Of a stretch of DNA of 64,000 nucleotides, positions 9,381 to 18,986 are shown in pieces. The DNA comes from Nesterenkonia sedimenti (GTDB taxonomy: Bacteria; Actinomycetota; Actinomycetes; Actinomycetales; Micrococcaceae), in the NCBI RefSeq assembly GCF_012641515.1, contig NZ_JABAHY010000006.1, positions 62,001 to 126,000 of the forward strand. Reading direction: 5' to 3'. The position numbers and the translations under genes are program-made. The notes beneath the pieces are model-generated. The model was given only the letters and a program-made list of their open reading frames with translations, ran no database searches and was not told the DNA's origin. Within the stretch, counting starts at the first letter, position 1; each line of letters begins with the position of its first letter.

Positions 9381-10949
9381 TCAGCTTTTCCCCAGCGCGG
9401 CCGAGCGGAACTGCTCCAGCTCCTCCTCGGTGAGGTCGACCTCGTGCTCGTCGTCGCTGGAGAGGTCGTCGGCCTTGGGCAGGCGCAGGGTCATCGTCGC
9501 ACCGCCGCCGGGGGTCTCCGAATGACGCACACTGCCGCCGTGCTGTGAGGCAATGGCCGCGCAGATCGCCAGGCCCAAGCCGGTGCCGCCGGTTTCGCGC
9601 TGGCGGGAGTTATCGGCCCGGTAGAAGCGCTCGAAGATCTTCTCCACATCCTCCGTGTCGATCCCCTCGCCGTGGTCGCGGACCTGCAGCACGGAGAACA
9701 GCTCCTCAGTCTCGGCATCGGTCTCAGTGCCCACGGCCAGTTCCAGGGGAGTCCCATCGGGGGTGTACCGCAGGGCATTGGTCACGAGGTTGGTGACGAT
9801 CTGGCGGATCTTGCCCTCATCGGCGACCACGGGGGCCGGTGTGGGGGCGTCGTCATTGAGTCCCACGACCTGCACTTCGCGGTCGGGGGCGTTGACCGTC
9901 ATATCCATCACCGACTCATGGGCGATGATGTTCAGATCCATCGGAGCCATCTCCAGCGCGCGCTGCTCATCCAACCGGGCCAGGGTCAGCATGTCCTCGA
10001 CCAGCTGCCCCAACCGGGTGGCCTCAGATTCGATCCGCCCCATGGCAGCGCCGACGGCCTCGGGGTTATCGCTGAGCCCACCCTGGCGGTACAGCTCGGA
10101 GAAACCGCGGATGGTCACCAGGGGAGTGCGCAGCTCATGGGAGGCGTCCTGAATGAACTGACGCATCTTCTGCTCGGAGGCCACCTGCGCCTGGAATGCG
10201 GTCTCGATATGCTCGAGCATCACGTTCAGCGAGGAGGCCAGCCGGCCGATCTCGGTCTCCGGTGGGGCGGTGGTGCGCACACGCTGGGAGAAGTCGCCGT
10301 CGGCGATTGCGGCAGCAGTCTTCTCCACCCGAAGCAGGGGACGGAAGGCACGGGTGGCCAGGGAGTAGGCGATGATTGATGCGCCCAGGGTGGCCAGCAG
10401 GCCGATAGTGGCCACGAGGAAGCTGGCCCGTTCCACGGAGTTCTCCACGCTCTCCAGGGGCAGAGCGATGATGACTGTTTCCTCGCCGTTCTGCAGGGGG
10501 TGTGCCTGCACCCGGAATCCGCGGGAGTGCTCCTGGGTGCCATCCACCTCGAAGGACTCCAGGTTCAGCTCAGCGGCCTCTTCCGGGGTCAGCCGGGGCA
10601 GCTGCGGGATATCGGCGGTCTCAGAGTTCGAGGCGCGCACCGAGAGCCCCGGAATCGGCTCACCCTCTTCATCCAGCATCCACCCGTGGAACCGGAAGAT
10701 GGACTGGTACTCCGCCCAGCCTGGCTGATCCTCCTCGGCCCGGATGTTGTAGAAGTAACTGGACAGCGCCTGCGCATTCGAGCGCAGGTCATCGTCCATA
10801 TTCCGGGTCAGCTCCTGCCGAAACAGGGATGCGGACACAAAGGTGGTCACCACCAGGGTCATCAGCAGCAACCCGGAGGTGATGGCGACCAGCTGCGTGC
10901 GCAGGGAGGTTCTCCGCCAGGCACGCCCGATCGCGGAGATTACATGCAT
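9381..10949 (-). CDS. Sensor histidine kinase
   Basis: The 522-residue kinase has a first transmembrane helix (about 15-37), an extracytoplasmic sensor of about 120 residues, a second helix (about 163-185), a HAMP domain, a HisKA box (QDASHELRTPLVTIRGF), an N box (IVTNLVTNALRYTPDG) and G boxes (DHGEGID, GGTGLGLAI). The sensor resembles PhoR/TrcS-like corynebacterial kinases without being diagnostic. The ATG at 10949 lacks a ribosome site but has TACACT (10957-10962 on the other strand) 7 nt upstream, so it may be made leaderless from its own promoter as well as from the upstream regulator gene. Confidence 0.9.
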   Translation of the reverse strand: MHVISAIGRAWRRTSLRTQLVAITSGLLLMTLVVTTFVSASLFRQELTRNMDDDLRSNAQALSSYFYNIRAEEDQPGWAEYQSIFRFHGWMLDEEGEPIPGLSVRASNSETADIPQLPRLTPEEAAELNLESFEVDGTQEHSRGFRVQAHPLQNGEETVIIALPLESVENSVERASFLVATIGLLATLGASIIAYSLATRAFRPLLRVEKTAAAIADGDFSQRVRTTAPPETEIGRLASSLNVMLEHIETAFQAQVASEQKMRQFIQDASHELRTPLVTIRGFSELYRQGGLSDNPEAVGAAMGRIESEATRLGQLVEDMLTLARLDEQRALEMAPMDLNIIAHESVMDMTVNAPDREVQVVGLNDDAPTPAPVVADEGKIRQIVTNLVTNALRYTPDGTPLELAVGTETDAETEELFSVLQVRDHGEGIDTEDVEKIFERFYRADNSRQRETGGTGLGLAICAAIASQHGGSVRHSETPGGGATMTLRLPKADDLSSDDEHEVDLTEEELEQFRSAALGKS

Positions 10950-10956
10950 GGGGTCA

Positions 10957-10993
10957 AGTGTAAGCGCTAGTCAGCCCGGAATGCCCGGGCTGA
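10957..10993 (-). promoter_or_regulatory. Hairpin and leaderless promoter between regulator and kinase
   Basis: TCAGCCCGG (10971-10979) pairs with CCGGGCTGA (10985-10993), a 9-bp stem directly after the response-regulator stop. Just downstream in the direction of transcription a TACACT box lies 7 nt before the kinase ATG. Together they suggest partial termination followed by re-initiation, letting kinase and regulator be set at different levels. Confidence 0.5.
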
Positions 10994-10998
10994 GCGGC

Positions 10999-11730
10999 TC
11001 AGCCTAGGCCCTGAGTGCGCTGGCGGCGCTCCCAGGTTTGGAGCACATAGCCGACGCCGCGCTTTGTCTGGATCGCCGGAGCGCCCTCGGCCCCGGAGTC
11101 GATCTTGCGCCGCAGGTAGGAGATATAGGACTCCACAATGGAGGCATCCCCATTGAAGTTGTACTCCCACACGTGGTCCAGAATCTGCTGCTTCGACAGC
11201 ACCCGGTTGGGGTTCATCATGAGGTAGCGCAGCAGCTTGAACTCAGTGGGGGAGAGGTCGATGATCTCTCCGCTGCGACGGACTTCATGGGCGTCGTCGT
11301 CGAGCTCAAGGTTGTCGATAGTGATGACCGCATCCTCGTCCTCATAGGGAGCGGTGCGGCGCAGAACTGCCTTGATCCTAGCGACCACCTCATCCAGGGA
11401 GAACGGCTTGGTGACGTAGTCGTCACCGCCGACGGTGAGGCCGGTGATCTTGTCATCGGTGTCATCCCTGGCGGTCAGGAACAGGACGGGGAAGTGCTTC
11501 CCGGAGGCCCGCAGCCGCCTGGTGACGGTGAAGCCATCCATATCGGGCAGCATCACGTCCAACACCGCCAGATCCGGATGGAACTCCTCGGCGGTGTCCA
11601 GTGCCTCGCGGCCGTTGGCGGCAGCGGCCACATCGAATCCTGCGAAGCGCAGGGAGGTGGCAAGCAGTTCACGAATATTGGGTTCGTCGTCGACGACGAG
11701 CAGTTTGGCTTCCGGAGTTTTGTCAGTCAC
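10999..11730 (-). CDS. OmpR/PhoP-family response regulator
   Basis: The 243-residue protein has a receiver domain (LLVVDDEPN acidic pocket, phosphoacceptor in LAVLDVMLPDMDGF, lysine in GGDDYVTKPFS) and a C-terminal winged-helix OmpR domain (LSPTEFKLLRYLMMNPNRVL, ending KRGVGYVLQTW). The GGDDYVTKPFS string is typical of the PhoP/TrcR-like actinobacterial branch. The start is a GTG at 11730. It is transcribed with the histidine kinase downstream and should be its partner. The regulon is not visible here. Confidence 0.9.
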   Translation of the reverse strand: MTDKTPEAKLLVVDDEPNIRELLATSLRFAGFDVAAAANGREALDTAEEFHPDLAVLDVMLPDMDGFTVTRRLRASGKHFPVLFLTARDDTDDKITGLTVGGDDYVTKPFSLDEVVARIKAVLRRTAPYEDEDAVITIDNLELDDDAHEVRRSGEIIDLSPTEFKLLRYLMMNPNRVLSKQQILDHVWEYNFNGDASIVESYISYLRRKIDSGAEGAPAIQTKRGVGYVLQTWERRQRTQGLG

Positions 11731-11787
11731 GAATGCCAGTGTGCGCCTGGTTCCTGGGCGTGGGCTGAAAGAAAGCTGTGGAAGTGG

Positions 11788-12012
11788 TCAGTGTGCCTGG
11801 CGACGGCGACCCAGCGAGAGCATCATATAGGTGCACATCAGCACGAAGGCCACCGGGAAGCCCCATAGTGCAGTCCCATAGAGAGCGGGGTGTGCGTCAC
11901 TCGGGGTGAAGTACATTCCGAGGATCACCAGCAGAGCCGCAAAGGACACGGCAGTGGCGATGACGCCCAGCACCAGAATGGCGCGCAGCAGCGGGGATGC
12001 CGAAGAACTCAT
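11788..12012 (-). CDS. Small two-helix membrane protein
   Basis: The 74-residue protein has two hydrophobic segments (about 9-31 and 45-66) and a short basic tail (GRRRQAH). Its ATG at 12012 is preceded by TAGAAT (12020-12025 on the other strand) with a 7-nt spacer, an ideal leaderless promoter. It is divergent from the cold-shock gene. No family is recognised. The position, a small membrane protein beside cspB, matches my memory of mycobacterial Rv0870c next to cspB, which supports it being real. Confidence 0.7.
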   Translation of the reverse strand: MSSSASPLLRAILVLGVIATAVSFAALLVILGMYFTPSDAHPALYGTALWGFPVAFVLMCTYMMLSLGRRRQAH

Positions 12013-12078
12013 AGGCCAAATTCTATACGGCTGGCGACTGGAGGTACCCTAGTATTCGCTCACAAGGAGGTTTCACAA
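12013..12078. promoter_or_regulatory. Divergent promoter region of the small membrane protein and cspB
   Basis: On the minus strand TAGAAT (12020-12025) lies 7 nt before an ATG. On the plus strand TAGTAT (12050-12055) precedes an AAGGAGG ribosome site (12064-12070) for the cold-shock gene. The two transcripts diverge within 66 bp. Confidence 0.6.
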
Positions 12079-12462
12079 GTGCCCACTGGAAAAGTGAAGT
12101 GGTTCGACGCCGAAAAGGGTTTCGGATTTCTGACTGGCGACGACGGCCAGGAGGTCTACCTGCACTCCTCGGTCCTGCCCTCCGGCACCAACTCGGTGAA
12201 GGCGGGGACCCGTATGGAGTACGGGATTGCTGAAGGTCGCCGCGGTAAGCAGGCGCTCAGTGTCCGGATCATCGGTCAGGGTCCCTCGGTGGCCCGCGCG
12301 CACCGCAAGCCCGCCGAGGAGATGGGCGAGCTGGTCCAGGACCTGGTGAACCTGCTGGACAACACCACCGGTCAGCTCCGCAAGGGGCACTACCCCAAAC
12401 CGGAGCAGTCCAAGAAGATCGCCGCCCTGCTGCGGCGGGTCGCTGACGATTTCGACGCCTGA
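12079..12462 (+). CDS. cspB: Cold-shock domain protein with C-terminal extension (CspB type)
   Basis: The 127-residue protein starts with a cold-shock OB-fold (residues 1-67). RNP1 is KGFGFLT and RNP2-like VYLHSS follows. A charged C-terminal extension of about 60 residues contains a predicted helix (EEMGELVQDLVNLLDN). The GTG at 12079 has an AAGGAGG site. The long form next to a DUF3027-like gene and serC is the arrangement I recall for actinobacterial cspB. It should bind RNA or single-stranded DNA. Confidence 0.88.
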   Translation: MPTGKVKWFDAEKGFGFLTGDDGQEVYLHSSVLPSGTNSVKAGTRMEYGIAEGRRGKQALSVRIIGQGPSVARAHRKPAEEMGELVQDLVNLLDNTTGQLRKGHYPKPEQSKKIAALLRRVADDFDA

Positions 12463-12473
12463 GGAGGACCGCG

Positions 12474-12791
12474 ATGAGGTCCAATGCACTGGATATGCCG
12501 CTTTCGGCCGCCGTGGAGGAGGCTCGCACTGCCGTTGAGGAGATTGCGGGCCCCGGGGAGGTCGGTGAGCATGTCTCAGCCACTGCAGACGACCTCCGCC
12601 TGGTCACCCACCGGTTCACCGCCCATAAGACCGGCTACCGGGGGTGGGAATGGTTCGCCACACTGGCTCGGGCCCCGCGCAGCAAGAAGGCAACTGTCTG
12701 TGAGGTAGGCCTGCTGCCCGGTGAGGACGCGCTGCTGGCCCCCGAATGGGTACCCTGGTCCGAGCGCGTTAAAGAAGAGGAAAAGGACTAG
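12474..12791 (+). CDS. Short DUF3027-like protein
   Basis: The 105-residue protein contains the DUF3027 core: HRFTAHKTGYRGWEWFATLARAPRSK, then VCEVGLLPGEDALLAPEWVPWSER. As I recall, family members are usually more than 200 residues long, so this looks like the core only, ending in a charged tail (KEEEKD). It lies 11 nt after cspB and converges on serC with a 6-nt gap. The stop is TAG, and the sequence after it is the antisense of serC, so no lost C-terminal half remains at this site. Function unknown. Confidence 0.75.
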   Translation: MRSNALDMPLSAAVEEARTAVEEIAGPGEVGEHVSATADDLRLVTHRFTAHKTGYRGWEWFATLARAPRSKKATVCEVGLLPGEDALLAPEWVPWSERVKEEEKD

Positions 12792-12797
12792 TCCCGC

Positions 12798-14051
<1,254 letters not shown>

Positions 14052-14074
14052 TCACAGTATCAAGGAGCCAGACG

Positions 14075-14794
14075 TTGACCGATCTCATCGACACCACGGA
14101 GATGTACCTGCGCACTATCCTCGACCTCGAGGAAGAGGGGATTGTGCCCCTGCGCGCACGTATTGCCGAGCGCCTGGAGCATTCGGGACCCACAGTCTCC
14201 CAAACGGTGGCGCGGATGGAACGTGATGGTCTGCTCAACCTCACCGAATCTCGCCAGCTGGAGCTGACCGACACCGGCCGGGAGCTGGCGGTGCAGGTCA
14301 TGCGTAAGCATCGGTTGGCCGAGCGGCTGCTCTCCGATGTGATCGGACTCGACTGGCCGTATATCCACGAAGAGGCCTGCCGCTGGGAGCATGTGATGAG
14401 CGAGCGGGTCGAGCGCCGACTGGTGGAAATCCTCGATGACCCCGTGGAATCCCCCTACGGCAACCCCATTCCCGGGCTGGAGGAGCTCGGGGTGAATACT
14501 GGTGCCCATCCTGCACTGTTGGCTCGAAAGACCCTCCGGGAGATCGCCGAGAATCACGACGCCGCCCAGGGCCCGAGTTCCTGGAAGGTTCAGCGGCTTG
14601 CGGAGTCCATTCAGGTGGAGCCCGAGGTGCTCGAGCAGCTGCTCGAGGTCGGACTGCGCCCGGGCGTGGGCGTGGAGGTCACCGGTCTGGCCGAGGCATA
14701 TGCCCTATTGACCGTTCACGATGAGGATGAGGGTGACCTCGAGGTCGAACTGCCACTTGAGGTGGCACAACACATCTTTGTTAACCAGGTGTAG
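14075..14794 (+). CDS. dtxR: Iron-dependent repressor DtxR/IdeR
   Basis: The 239-residue protein matches diphtheria toxin repressor closely in its first 140 residues ([20 protein letters not shown] is the DNA-binding helix-turn-helix). Numbered from the TTG at 14075, both metal sites of DtxR are kept: Met10, Cys102, Glu105, His106 and His79, Glu83, His98. An SH3-like C-terminal domain follows. TTG is chosen because AAGGAGC precedes it at the right distance and it restores the DtxR N-terminus. It should repress iron-uptake genes when Fe(II) is plentiful. The setting is unusual: in well-known corynebacteria dtxR lies near sigB, whereas here it is divergent from serC. Confidence 0.92.
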   Translation: MTDLIDTTEMYLRTILDLEEEGIVPLRARIAERLEHSGPTVSQTVARMERDGLLNLTESRQLELTDTGRELAVQVMRKHRLAERLLSDVIGLDWPYIHEEACRWEHVMSERVERRLVEILDDPVESPYGNPIPGLEELGVNTGAHPALLARKTLREIAENHDAAQGPSSWKVQRLAESIQVEPEVLEQLLEVGLRPGVGVEVTGLAEAYALLTVHDEDEGDLEVELPLEVAQHIFVNQV

Positions 14795-14869
14795 CCGGGC
14801 TGAAAATGCCTCGATCGGCATGCTGGCGGGGCTTGGCGTAATGCTTTCGTGACGTTTGCCAAGTGTTCC

Positions 14870-14909
14870 GTGACCTAAGCGTGACTTTTATATCAATCTG
14901 TTATAAAGT
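14870..14909 (+). promoter_or_regulatory. NlpC-type promoter 1 with MtrA-like box
   Basis: GTGAC-CTAAGC-GTGAC (14870-14885) is a direct repeat with 11-bp period, the spacing used by OmpR-family regulators such as MtrA. Fifteen bases later comes TTATAAAGT (14901-14909). A further GTGAC lies at 14849-14853. The same design occurs before the other NlpC/P60 genes. Confidence 0.7.
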
Positions 14910-15033
14910 CGTCTGCGTGCTTGGGGCAGATGTCCGAAATGCTCCAGGAACTCGGGCTGGCAGAGATAACCCTGCAGCCGGCCGGAGAAAGTTCGCAAAA
15001 GCTACCGCATCGCAGGGATTGAGGTTCCAGCAA

Positions 15034-15942
15034 GTGACAGAACAGACTTTCATCTCGCGCCGTGAACGCCGTGCAGCCCGTGAGGCCGCCAGCAGCCCTG
15101 CTCATACCGCCGGAACTGCCGGCCGTACCGCAGCTGCGGTTCTGGCTTCCGCCGGTCTTGTGATCGGCACCGGCGTGGCAGCAAGCGCCAACGACGACGC
15201 AACCGCATCTGAAGGCCGCGCGCTTTCCACCGTTGACATCAACGCTGCTGAGTTCAGCATCGAGCGGACCACTGCTCCGGCCGTGAGCTCCGTGACCGCT
15301 TCTCCCGAGGTGGATCTGACTTTCGAGCGCCCCGCATTCTCCACTGAGAGCGCACCCGAGCCCGAGCCGGAACCGGAGCCTGAGCCGGTTGAGGCCGAGG
15401 CTGCCGCCCAGGAAACTGAGGAGCCCGCCGAGAGCGAGCCCCAGCAGGAGGCTGCGCCGCAGCAGGAGAGCCAGCCCGAGCAGTCCTCCCAGCAGGAGTC
15501 CTCCTCCAGCTCTGAGGGCAACAACGGCGGCGGCGAATCCGCCAGCTCCGATGACTCCGGCGCCTCTGAGCAGTCCTCTGAGCCTGCCCCCAGCTCCGGT
15601 GGTAGCGGTTCTGTCGTTTCCGCCGCATACGACGGACTCGGAGTGCCGTATCTGTGGGGCGGAACCACTACTGCCGGCTTCGACTGTTCCGGATTCATCA
15701 ACTGGGCTTACAACCGGGCAGGCCGCGGTGGGCTCCCCCGCACCACCTACGGCATGGAAGCCTCCCTCCCGCGAGTGTCCAGTCCCCAGCCCGGTGACAT
15801 CGTTCTGGCCAACAACAGCAGTCACGGTGCCATCTACATCGGCAACGGCCAGGTGATCTCCGCGACCGTGTCCAACGGCATCAGCGTTCACGACATCAAT
15901 GCCGGATGGCACAACGTCAACGCCATCCTCCGGCCCAACTGA
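15034..15942 (+). CDS. Secreted NlpC/P60 endopeptidase (1)
   Basis: The 302-residue exported protein has a basic N-terminus (SRRERRAARE), a hydrophobic signal segment (about 30-50), a Pro/Glu then Ser/Gln/Glu-rich linker (about 105-190), and an NlpC/P60 domain (about 195-302). The catalytic cysteine is in FDCSGFINWAY, the histidine in SSHGAIYIG, and a final His or Asn in DINAGWHNVNAILRP. It should cut cell-wall peptides. The GTG at 15034 gives the MTxxT...RRERR start shared with its two paralogs. An in-frame GTG at 14917, 7 nt after a TAAAGT box, could instead add 39 residues as a leaderless start. Confidence 0.9.
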   Translation: MTEQTFISRRERRAAREAASSPAHTAGTAGRTAAAVLASAGLVIGTGVAASANDDATASEGRALSTVDINAAEFSIERTTAPAVSSVTASPEVDLTFERPAFSTESAPEPEPEPEPEPVEAEAAAQETEEPAESEPQQEAAPQQESQPEQSSQQESSSSSEGNNGGGESASSDDSGASEQSSEPAPSSGGSGSVVSAAYDGLGVPYLWGGTTTAGFDCSGFINWAYNRAGRGGLPRTTYGMEASLPRVSSPQPGDIVLANNSSHGAIYIGNGQVISATVSNGISVHDINAGWHNVNAILRPN

Positions 15943-15968
15943 TCACCGGTAGATAACGAATCTCCACA

Positions 15969-16008
15969 CTGTGGGGCGTAACCTCTGAACAGGGGTTGCG
16001 CCCCACAG
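15969..16008 (+). terminator. Terminator-like hairpin after NlpC (1)
   Basis: CTGTGGGGCGTAACC (15969-15983) pairs with GGTTGCGCCCCACAG (15994-16008) over 15 bp with one G-T pair and a short loop. No strong T-run follows, as is common in actinobacterial terminators. Confidence 0.65.
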
Positions 16009-16081
16009 GTGGTTAAGGGGTTTATTCGTGCAGGTCACCCAGCTTCTCATAAGCTCCACTGAGGCTTCGGTTGCGGTATCC

Positions 16082-16121
16082 GTGACCTAAATGTGACATC
16101 GAGACCGTTTTGTTATAAAGT
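16082..16121 (+). promoter_or_regulatory. NlpC-type promoter 2 with MtrA-like box
   Basis: GTGAC-CTAAAT-GTGAC (16082-16097), then 15 nt, then TTATAAAGT (16113-16121). The TAAAGT at 16116-16121 is exactly 7 nt before the GTG at 16129, so the transcript is probably leaderless. Confidence 0.75.
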
Positions 16122-16128
16122 CGACACC

Positions 16129-17025
16129 GTGATGATGACTGATACCACTACCGCAACCCAGACCCGGCGTCAGCGCCGTGAGGCAGCCGAGATGGCTGCC
16201 CGCCTCGACGTCAAGGGCCGCGCCGCGAAGACAGGCCGTACAGCCGGCGTCGTACTCGGCGCCTCCGGCCTGATCCTCTCCAGCTCCGTCTCCGCAGCAG
16301 CCGTGGAAGTAGCCCCCGCCGATGAGGGCCGGGCGCTCACCACTGTCGCTCTCGACGCACAGGGCGCACTCGAGCGGGTCTCCGCCACTCAGCCCACCAG
16401 CATTACCGCCTCCGAGAACCTGCAGCTGACCTTCGAGCGTCCTGCAGTCTCCACTGAGAGCGCGCCGGAGCCCGAGCCGGAGCCGGAGCCCGCAGTTCAG
16501 CCAGTAACCGCTGAGACCACCACTGAAGCTCCCGCCACCGAGCAGGCATGGGGCACAGAGGAGCAGGCCACCGCTGAGCAGCCCGCTGAGACTCAGCAGT
16601 ACCAGCAGAACAACGGCGAGACCGCTGCCACTGCAGAGACCGAAACTTACGAAGAGCCGCAGCAGGAGGCGCCCGCTGCCAACTCCAGCGTTATCAGCAC
16701 CGGCTACACCGCCCTGGGCACCCCCTACGTATGGGCCGGCTCCTCCCTGAGCGGTATGGACTGCTCCGGCTTCATCAACTGGGTCTACCGTCAGCACGGC
16801 ATCAGCCTGCCGCGCAGCACGCACGGCATGCTTGCCAGCCTCCCCCGGGTTTCGACTCCCCAGCCCGGTGACATCGTGATCTCCACCGGCATCCGTAGCC
16901 AGTACCACGCCGGCATCTACGCCGGTAACGGCCAGATGCTCAGCTCCATGGCTTCCCGCGGAGTGACCACACACGGCTACCAAGACGGATGGCACAACGT
17001 GGTCGCCATCCTGCGACCGGCCTGA
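16129..17025 (+). CDS. Secreted NlpC/P60 endopeptidase (2)
   Basis: The 298-residue exported protein has an Arg-rich start (TRRQRREAAE), a signal hydrophobic stretch (about 35-55), a long Glu/Pro/Gln/Thr linker, and a C-terminal NlpC/P60 domain (about 195-298). The catalytic cysteine is in MDCSGFINWVY, the histidine in YHAGIYAGNG, and a third residue in DGWHNVVAILRP. The start codons GTG, ATG, ATG at 16129, 16132 and 16135 are adjacent. The GTG suits leaderless initiation; the last ATG gives the MTDTTT N-terminus most like the paralogs. It lies in tandem with NlpC (1) under a near-identical promoter. Confidence 0.9.
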   Translation: MMMTDTTTATQTRRQRREAAEMAARLDVKGRAAKTGRTAGVVLGASGLILSSSVSAAAVEVAPADEGRALTTVALDAQGALERVSATQPTSITASENLQLTFERPAVSTESAPEPEPEPEPAVQPVTAETTTEAPATEQAWGTEEQATAEQPAETQQYQQNNGETAATAETETYEEPQQEAPAANSSVISTGYTALGTPYVWAGSSLSGMDCSGFINWVYRQHGISLPRSTHGMLASLPRVSTPQPGDIVISTGIRSQYHAGIYAGNGQMLSSMASRGVTTHGYQDGWHNVVAILRPA

Positions 17026-17051
17026 TCCGGCGCTATTAGTCATCCACACTG

Positions 17052-17091
17052 ATGGGGTGTGATTCACCGGGGACCGGTGGTCACACCCCAT
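17052..17091 (+). terminator. Terminator-like hairpin after NlpC (2)
   Basis: ATGGGGTGTGA (17052-17062) pairs with TCACACCCCAT (17081-17091), and an inner CACCGG/CCGGTG extends the stem. It lies 27 nt past the stop codon. Confidence 0.7.
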
Positions 17092-17177
17092 TCGTGTCTT
17101 AAGGCGCAATTGACCGCGGGGTTTATAGTGAATCTGGTAGAAAAGGCCTAAGACGGTGACAGACCGAAGGATCTGAT

Positions 17178-17705
17178 ATGCGCACCTTGGTGCTCAACGC
17201 GGGCTACGAACCGCTGAGTGTGGTGACCTCCCGCCGAGCTGCCGTCCTCGTGATGCGCGGTAAGGCCAGTATCCTCGCCGAGGACGGAAGCCCCATCGCG
17301 TCCCCCTCTGCCCTGATCCCCCGCCCAGCAGTGATCCTGCTGCATAAATACGTCCGGGTCGTCCGACGCCGTCCCACCGCTCCTTCGCGTCGGGGTATTC
17401 TCCGCCGGGATCAGCGAAACTGCGGCTATTGCGGCAAGACGGCGGCAACTGTGGACCACGTGATCCCGAAGGCCCGAGGTGGTGACTCCAGCTGGGAGAA
17501 CCTCGTGGCCTGCTGCGGACCCTGCAATGTCCGCAAAGGGGATAAGACACTCGAGCAGTTGGGCTGGGAACTGTTGGTGACCCCCAAGGCGCCACCGCAT
17601 CACATGTGGCTTCCCGCCGAACTGGACGCCCCCCGAGAGGTATGGATGCCGTTCCTGGATCACACGGGGAACGGGGTTGTCAGGACCGCCACAGCCGCCG
17701 CCTAG
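17178..17705 (+). CDS. HNH endonuclease family protein
   Basis: The 175-residue protein begins RTLVLNAGYEPLSVV, the usual start of a widespread actinobacterial HNH family, and carries an HNH core with two zinc CXXC pairs: CGYCGK, then VDHVIPKARGGDSSWENLVACCGPCN. The ATG at 17178 follows a GAAGGA site. Such single-copy proteins are conserved chromosomal genes rather than intron or phage enzymes, and their substrate is unknown. It ends with TAG. Confidence 0.88.
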   Translation: MRTLVLNAGYEPLSVVTSRRAAVLVMRGKASILAEDGSPIASPSALIPRPAVILLHKYVRVVRRRPTAPSRRGILRRDQRNCGYCGKTAATVDHVIPKARGGDSSWENLVACCGPCNVRKGDKTLEQLGWELLVTPKAPPHHMWLPAELDAPREVWMPFLDHTGNGVVRTATAAA

Positions 17706-17920
17706 GTAGTTCTGACTGCAGGTGAGGATCCGCCCGCGGCCAAACTATTGGTATGTGGGCTTTGGTGCCGTAGGCTGGTGTACAGATACGTTCATTGCTT
17801 TGCCTGTTCAGCAGTTTTAGTAAGTGGCCGCATCACCGCTCTGACCAGCCTTGGCCGGCTAATCGGAGATCGGCACCGTGAAGTCATCGGTGCCTCGAAA
17901 GAAGAACAGTAAGGAAAATC
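17706..17920 (+). promoter_or_regulatory. Long leader region of cspA
   Basis: About 215 bases separate the HNH gene from cspA with no convincing ORF. A TAGGCT near 17770 and a TACAGAT near 17781 could act as -10 boxes, leaving a 5' untranslated leader of over 100 nt as is usual for cold-shock mRNAs. The leader ends with a TAAGGAAAA ribosome site. Confidence 0.45.
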
Positions 17921-18124
17921 ATGGCCACTGGCACTGTCAAATGGTTCAACGCCGAAAAGGGCTACGGGTTCATTGCACCCGCAGACGGCTCGGACGACGT
18001 ATTCGTGCACTTCAGCGCGATCAACTCATCAGGCTTCCGCTCCCTCGAGGAGAACCAGCAGGTTGAATTCGAAACCGCTCGCGGCCCCAAGGGTCTGCAG
18101 GCTGAGAATGTCACTCCTGTCTGA
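17921..18124 (+). CDS. cspA: Cold-shock protein CspA type
   Basis: The 67-residue single-domain cold-shock protein has RNP1 (KGYGFIA) and RNP2 (VFVHFS), and begins [16 protein letters not shown]. The length is that of the canonical family. It follows a long leader and ends in a strong terminator, so it is monocistronic. It should act as an RNA chaperone. Confidence 0.95.
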   Translation: MATGTVKWFNAEKGYGFIAPADGSDDVFVHFSAINSSGFRSLEENQQVEFETARGPKGLQAENVTPV

Positions 18125-18160
18125 GCAAGACACCTCGAGAGTTCGATGAACTGAACTCCC

Positions 18161-18213
18161 AAAAGGACCGGTCCCGGTCGGCTGTTTCCACAGCCGCAGG
18201 GGCCGGTCCTTTT
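18161..18213 (+). terminator. Rho-independent terminator of cspA
   Basis: AAAAGGACCGG (18161-18171) pairs with CCGGTCCTTTT (18203-18213), with a further GC-rich inner stem (CGGCTG/CAGCCG). The A-tract/T-tract ends make it work in both directions. Confidence 0.85.
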
Positions 18214-18263
18214 GCTTAACCATTATTCTTAGGTGGGAACGGGAAGAACTACGGAGGTCAGTT

Positions 18264-18944
18264 ATGCGTATCCGCCAGGGGTCGGATCAGCACACTCTTC
18301 AGCTGCGCAGCGGCAACTCGGCCAATGGGTGCATCGGTGCAGCCATCGGACTCTTCGGGGCGATATTCGGAACGGTCATCGCCGGCACAATCTTCTTCGC
18401 GCATCAGGCGGCGCCCGGGATGCCCACTCCCTGGTGGATTCTGTTCACACCGCTGTTCTTCCTGGCAATCGGTGCCTTCTTCCTCGCGACGGTGACCAGA
18501 TACCACGCTACGATCCGCCAGCATGGACCCAGTGAGGTCCGCAGGCTCCGCTGGCTGGGTCTGAGCAAGGAGGAGGACGGTTTCCACCCCAGCGAGGCCC
18601 ACCATCTCCTGCTGCACACCGAGGAGAAGATCCACCGGAATAAGAACGGCACCAGCCGCTACCGGATTTCCACACTGGCGGTGGTCCTGCGCGATGGTCG
18701 TGAGGTCGTCATCGGCCTGCAGCGCCGCGGAGGACTGGGCGGTAAGCAGCCTATGTTGGATCAGGCCGGCGAAATTTCCTACTTCCTCGGGCTTCACCTG
18801 GAGCGCACCGGATATGGCGCGCCATTGGGCTACGACATTCCGCCTGGGGGAGTAGCTGGACCGCCGCATACCTGGGGCGCACAGCCGCAGCATCCTCAGT
18901 ATCAGCAGCATCCACCCCAGCCGCACCCACAGAACCCGGGGTGA
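18264..18944 (+). CDS. Two-helix membrane protein with FLG-RTG-GAP motif
   Basis: The 226-residue protein has two transmembrane segments (about 23-47 and 56-80), a cytoplasmic PH-like/bPH-type region rich in beta strands (RYRISTLAVVLRDGREVVIGL), and the motif FLGLHLERTGYGAP near residue 180. A Pro/Gln/His-rich tail follows. Two other proteins in this window (41524 and 42066) share the layout and the motif FLG-x2-L-x-RTG-x-GAP, so it is a paralogous family. The ATG has a clear CGGAGGTC site. Function unknown. Confidence 0.75.
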   Translation: MRIRQGSDQHTLQLRSGNSANGCIGAAIGLFGAIFGTVIAGTIFFAHQAAPGMPTPWWILFTPLFFLAIGAFFLATVTRYHATIRQHGPSEVRRLRWLGLSKEEDGFHPSEAHHLLLHTEEKIHRNKNGTSRYRISTLAVVLRDGREVVIGLQRRGGLGGKQPMLDQAGEISYFLGLHLERTGYGAPLGYDIPPGGVAGPPHTWGAQPQHPQYQQHPPQPHPQNPG

Positions 18945-18986
18945 CGGCGGCGGACTGCCCGATTGGATCCGTGGAGACAGGAACCG

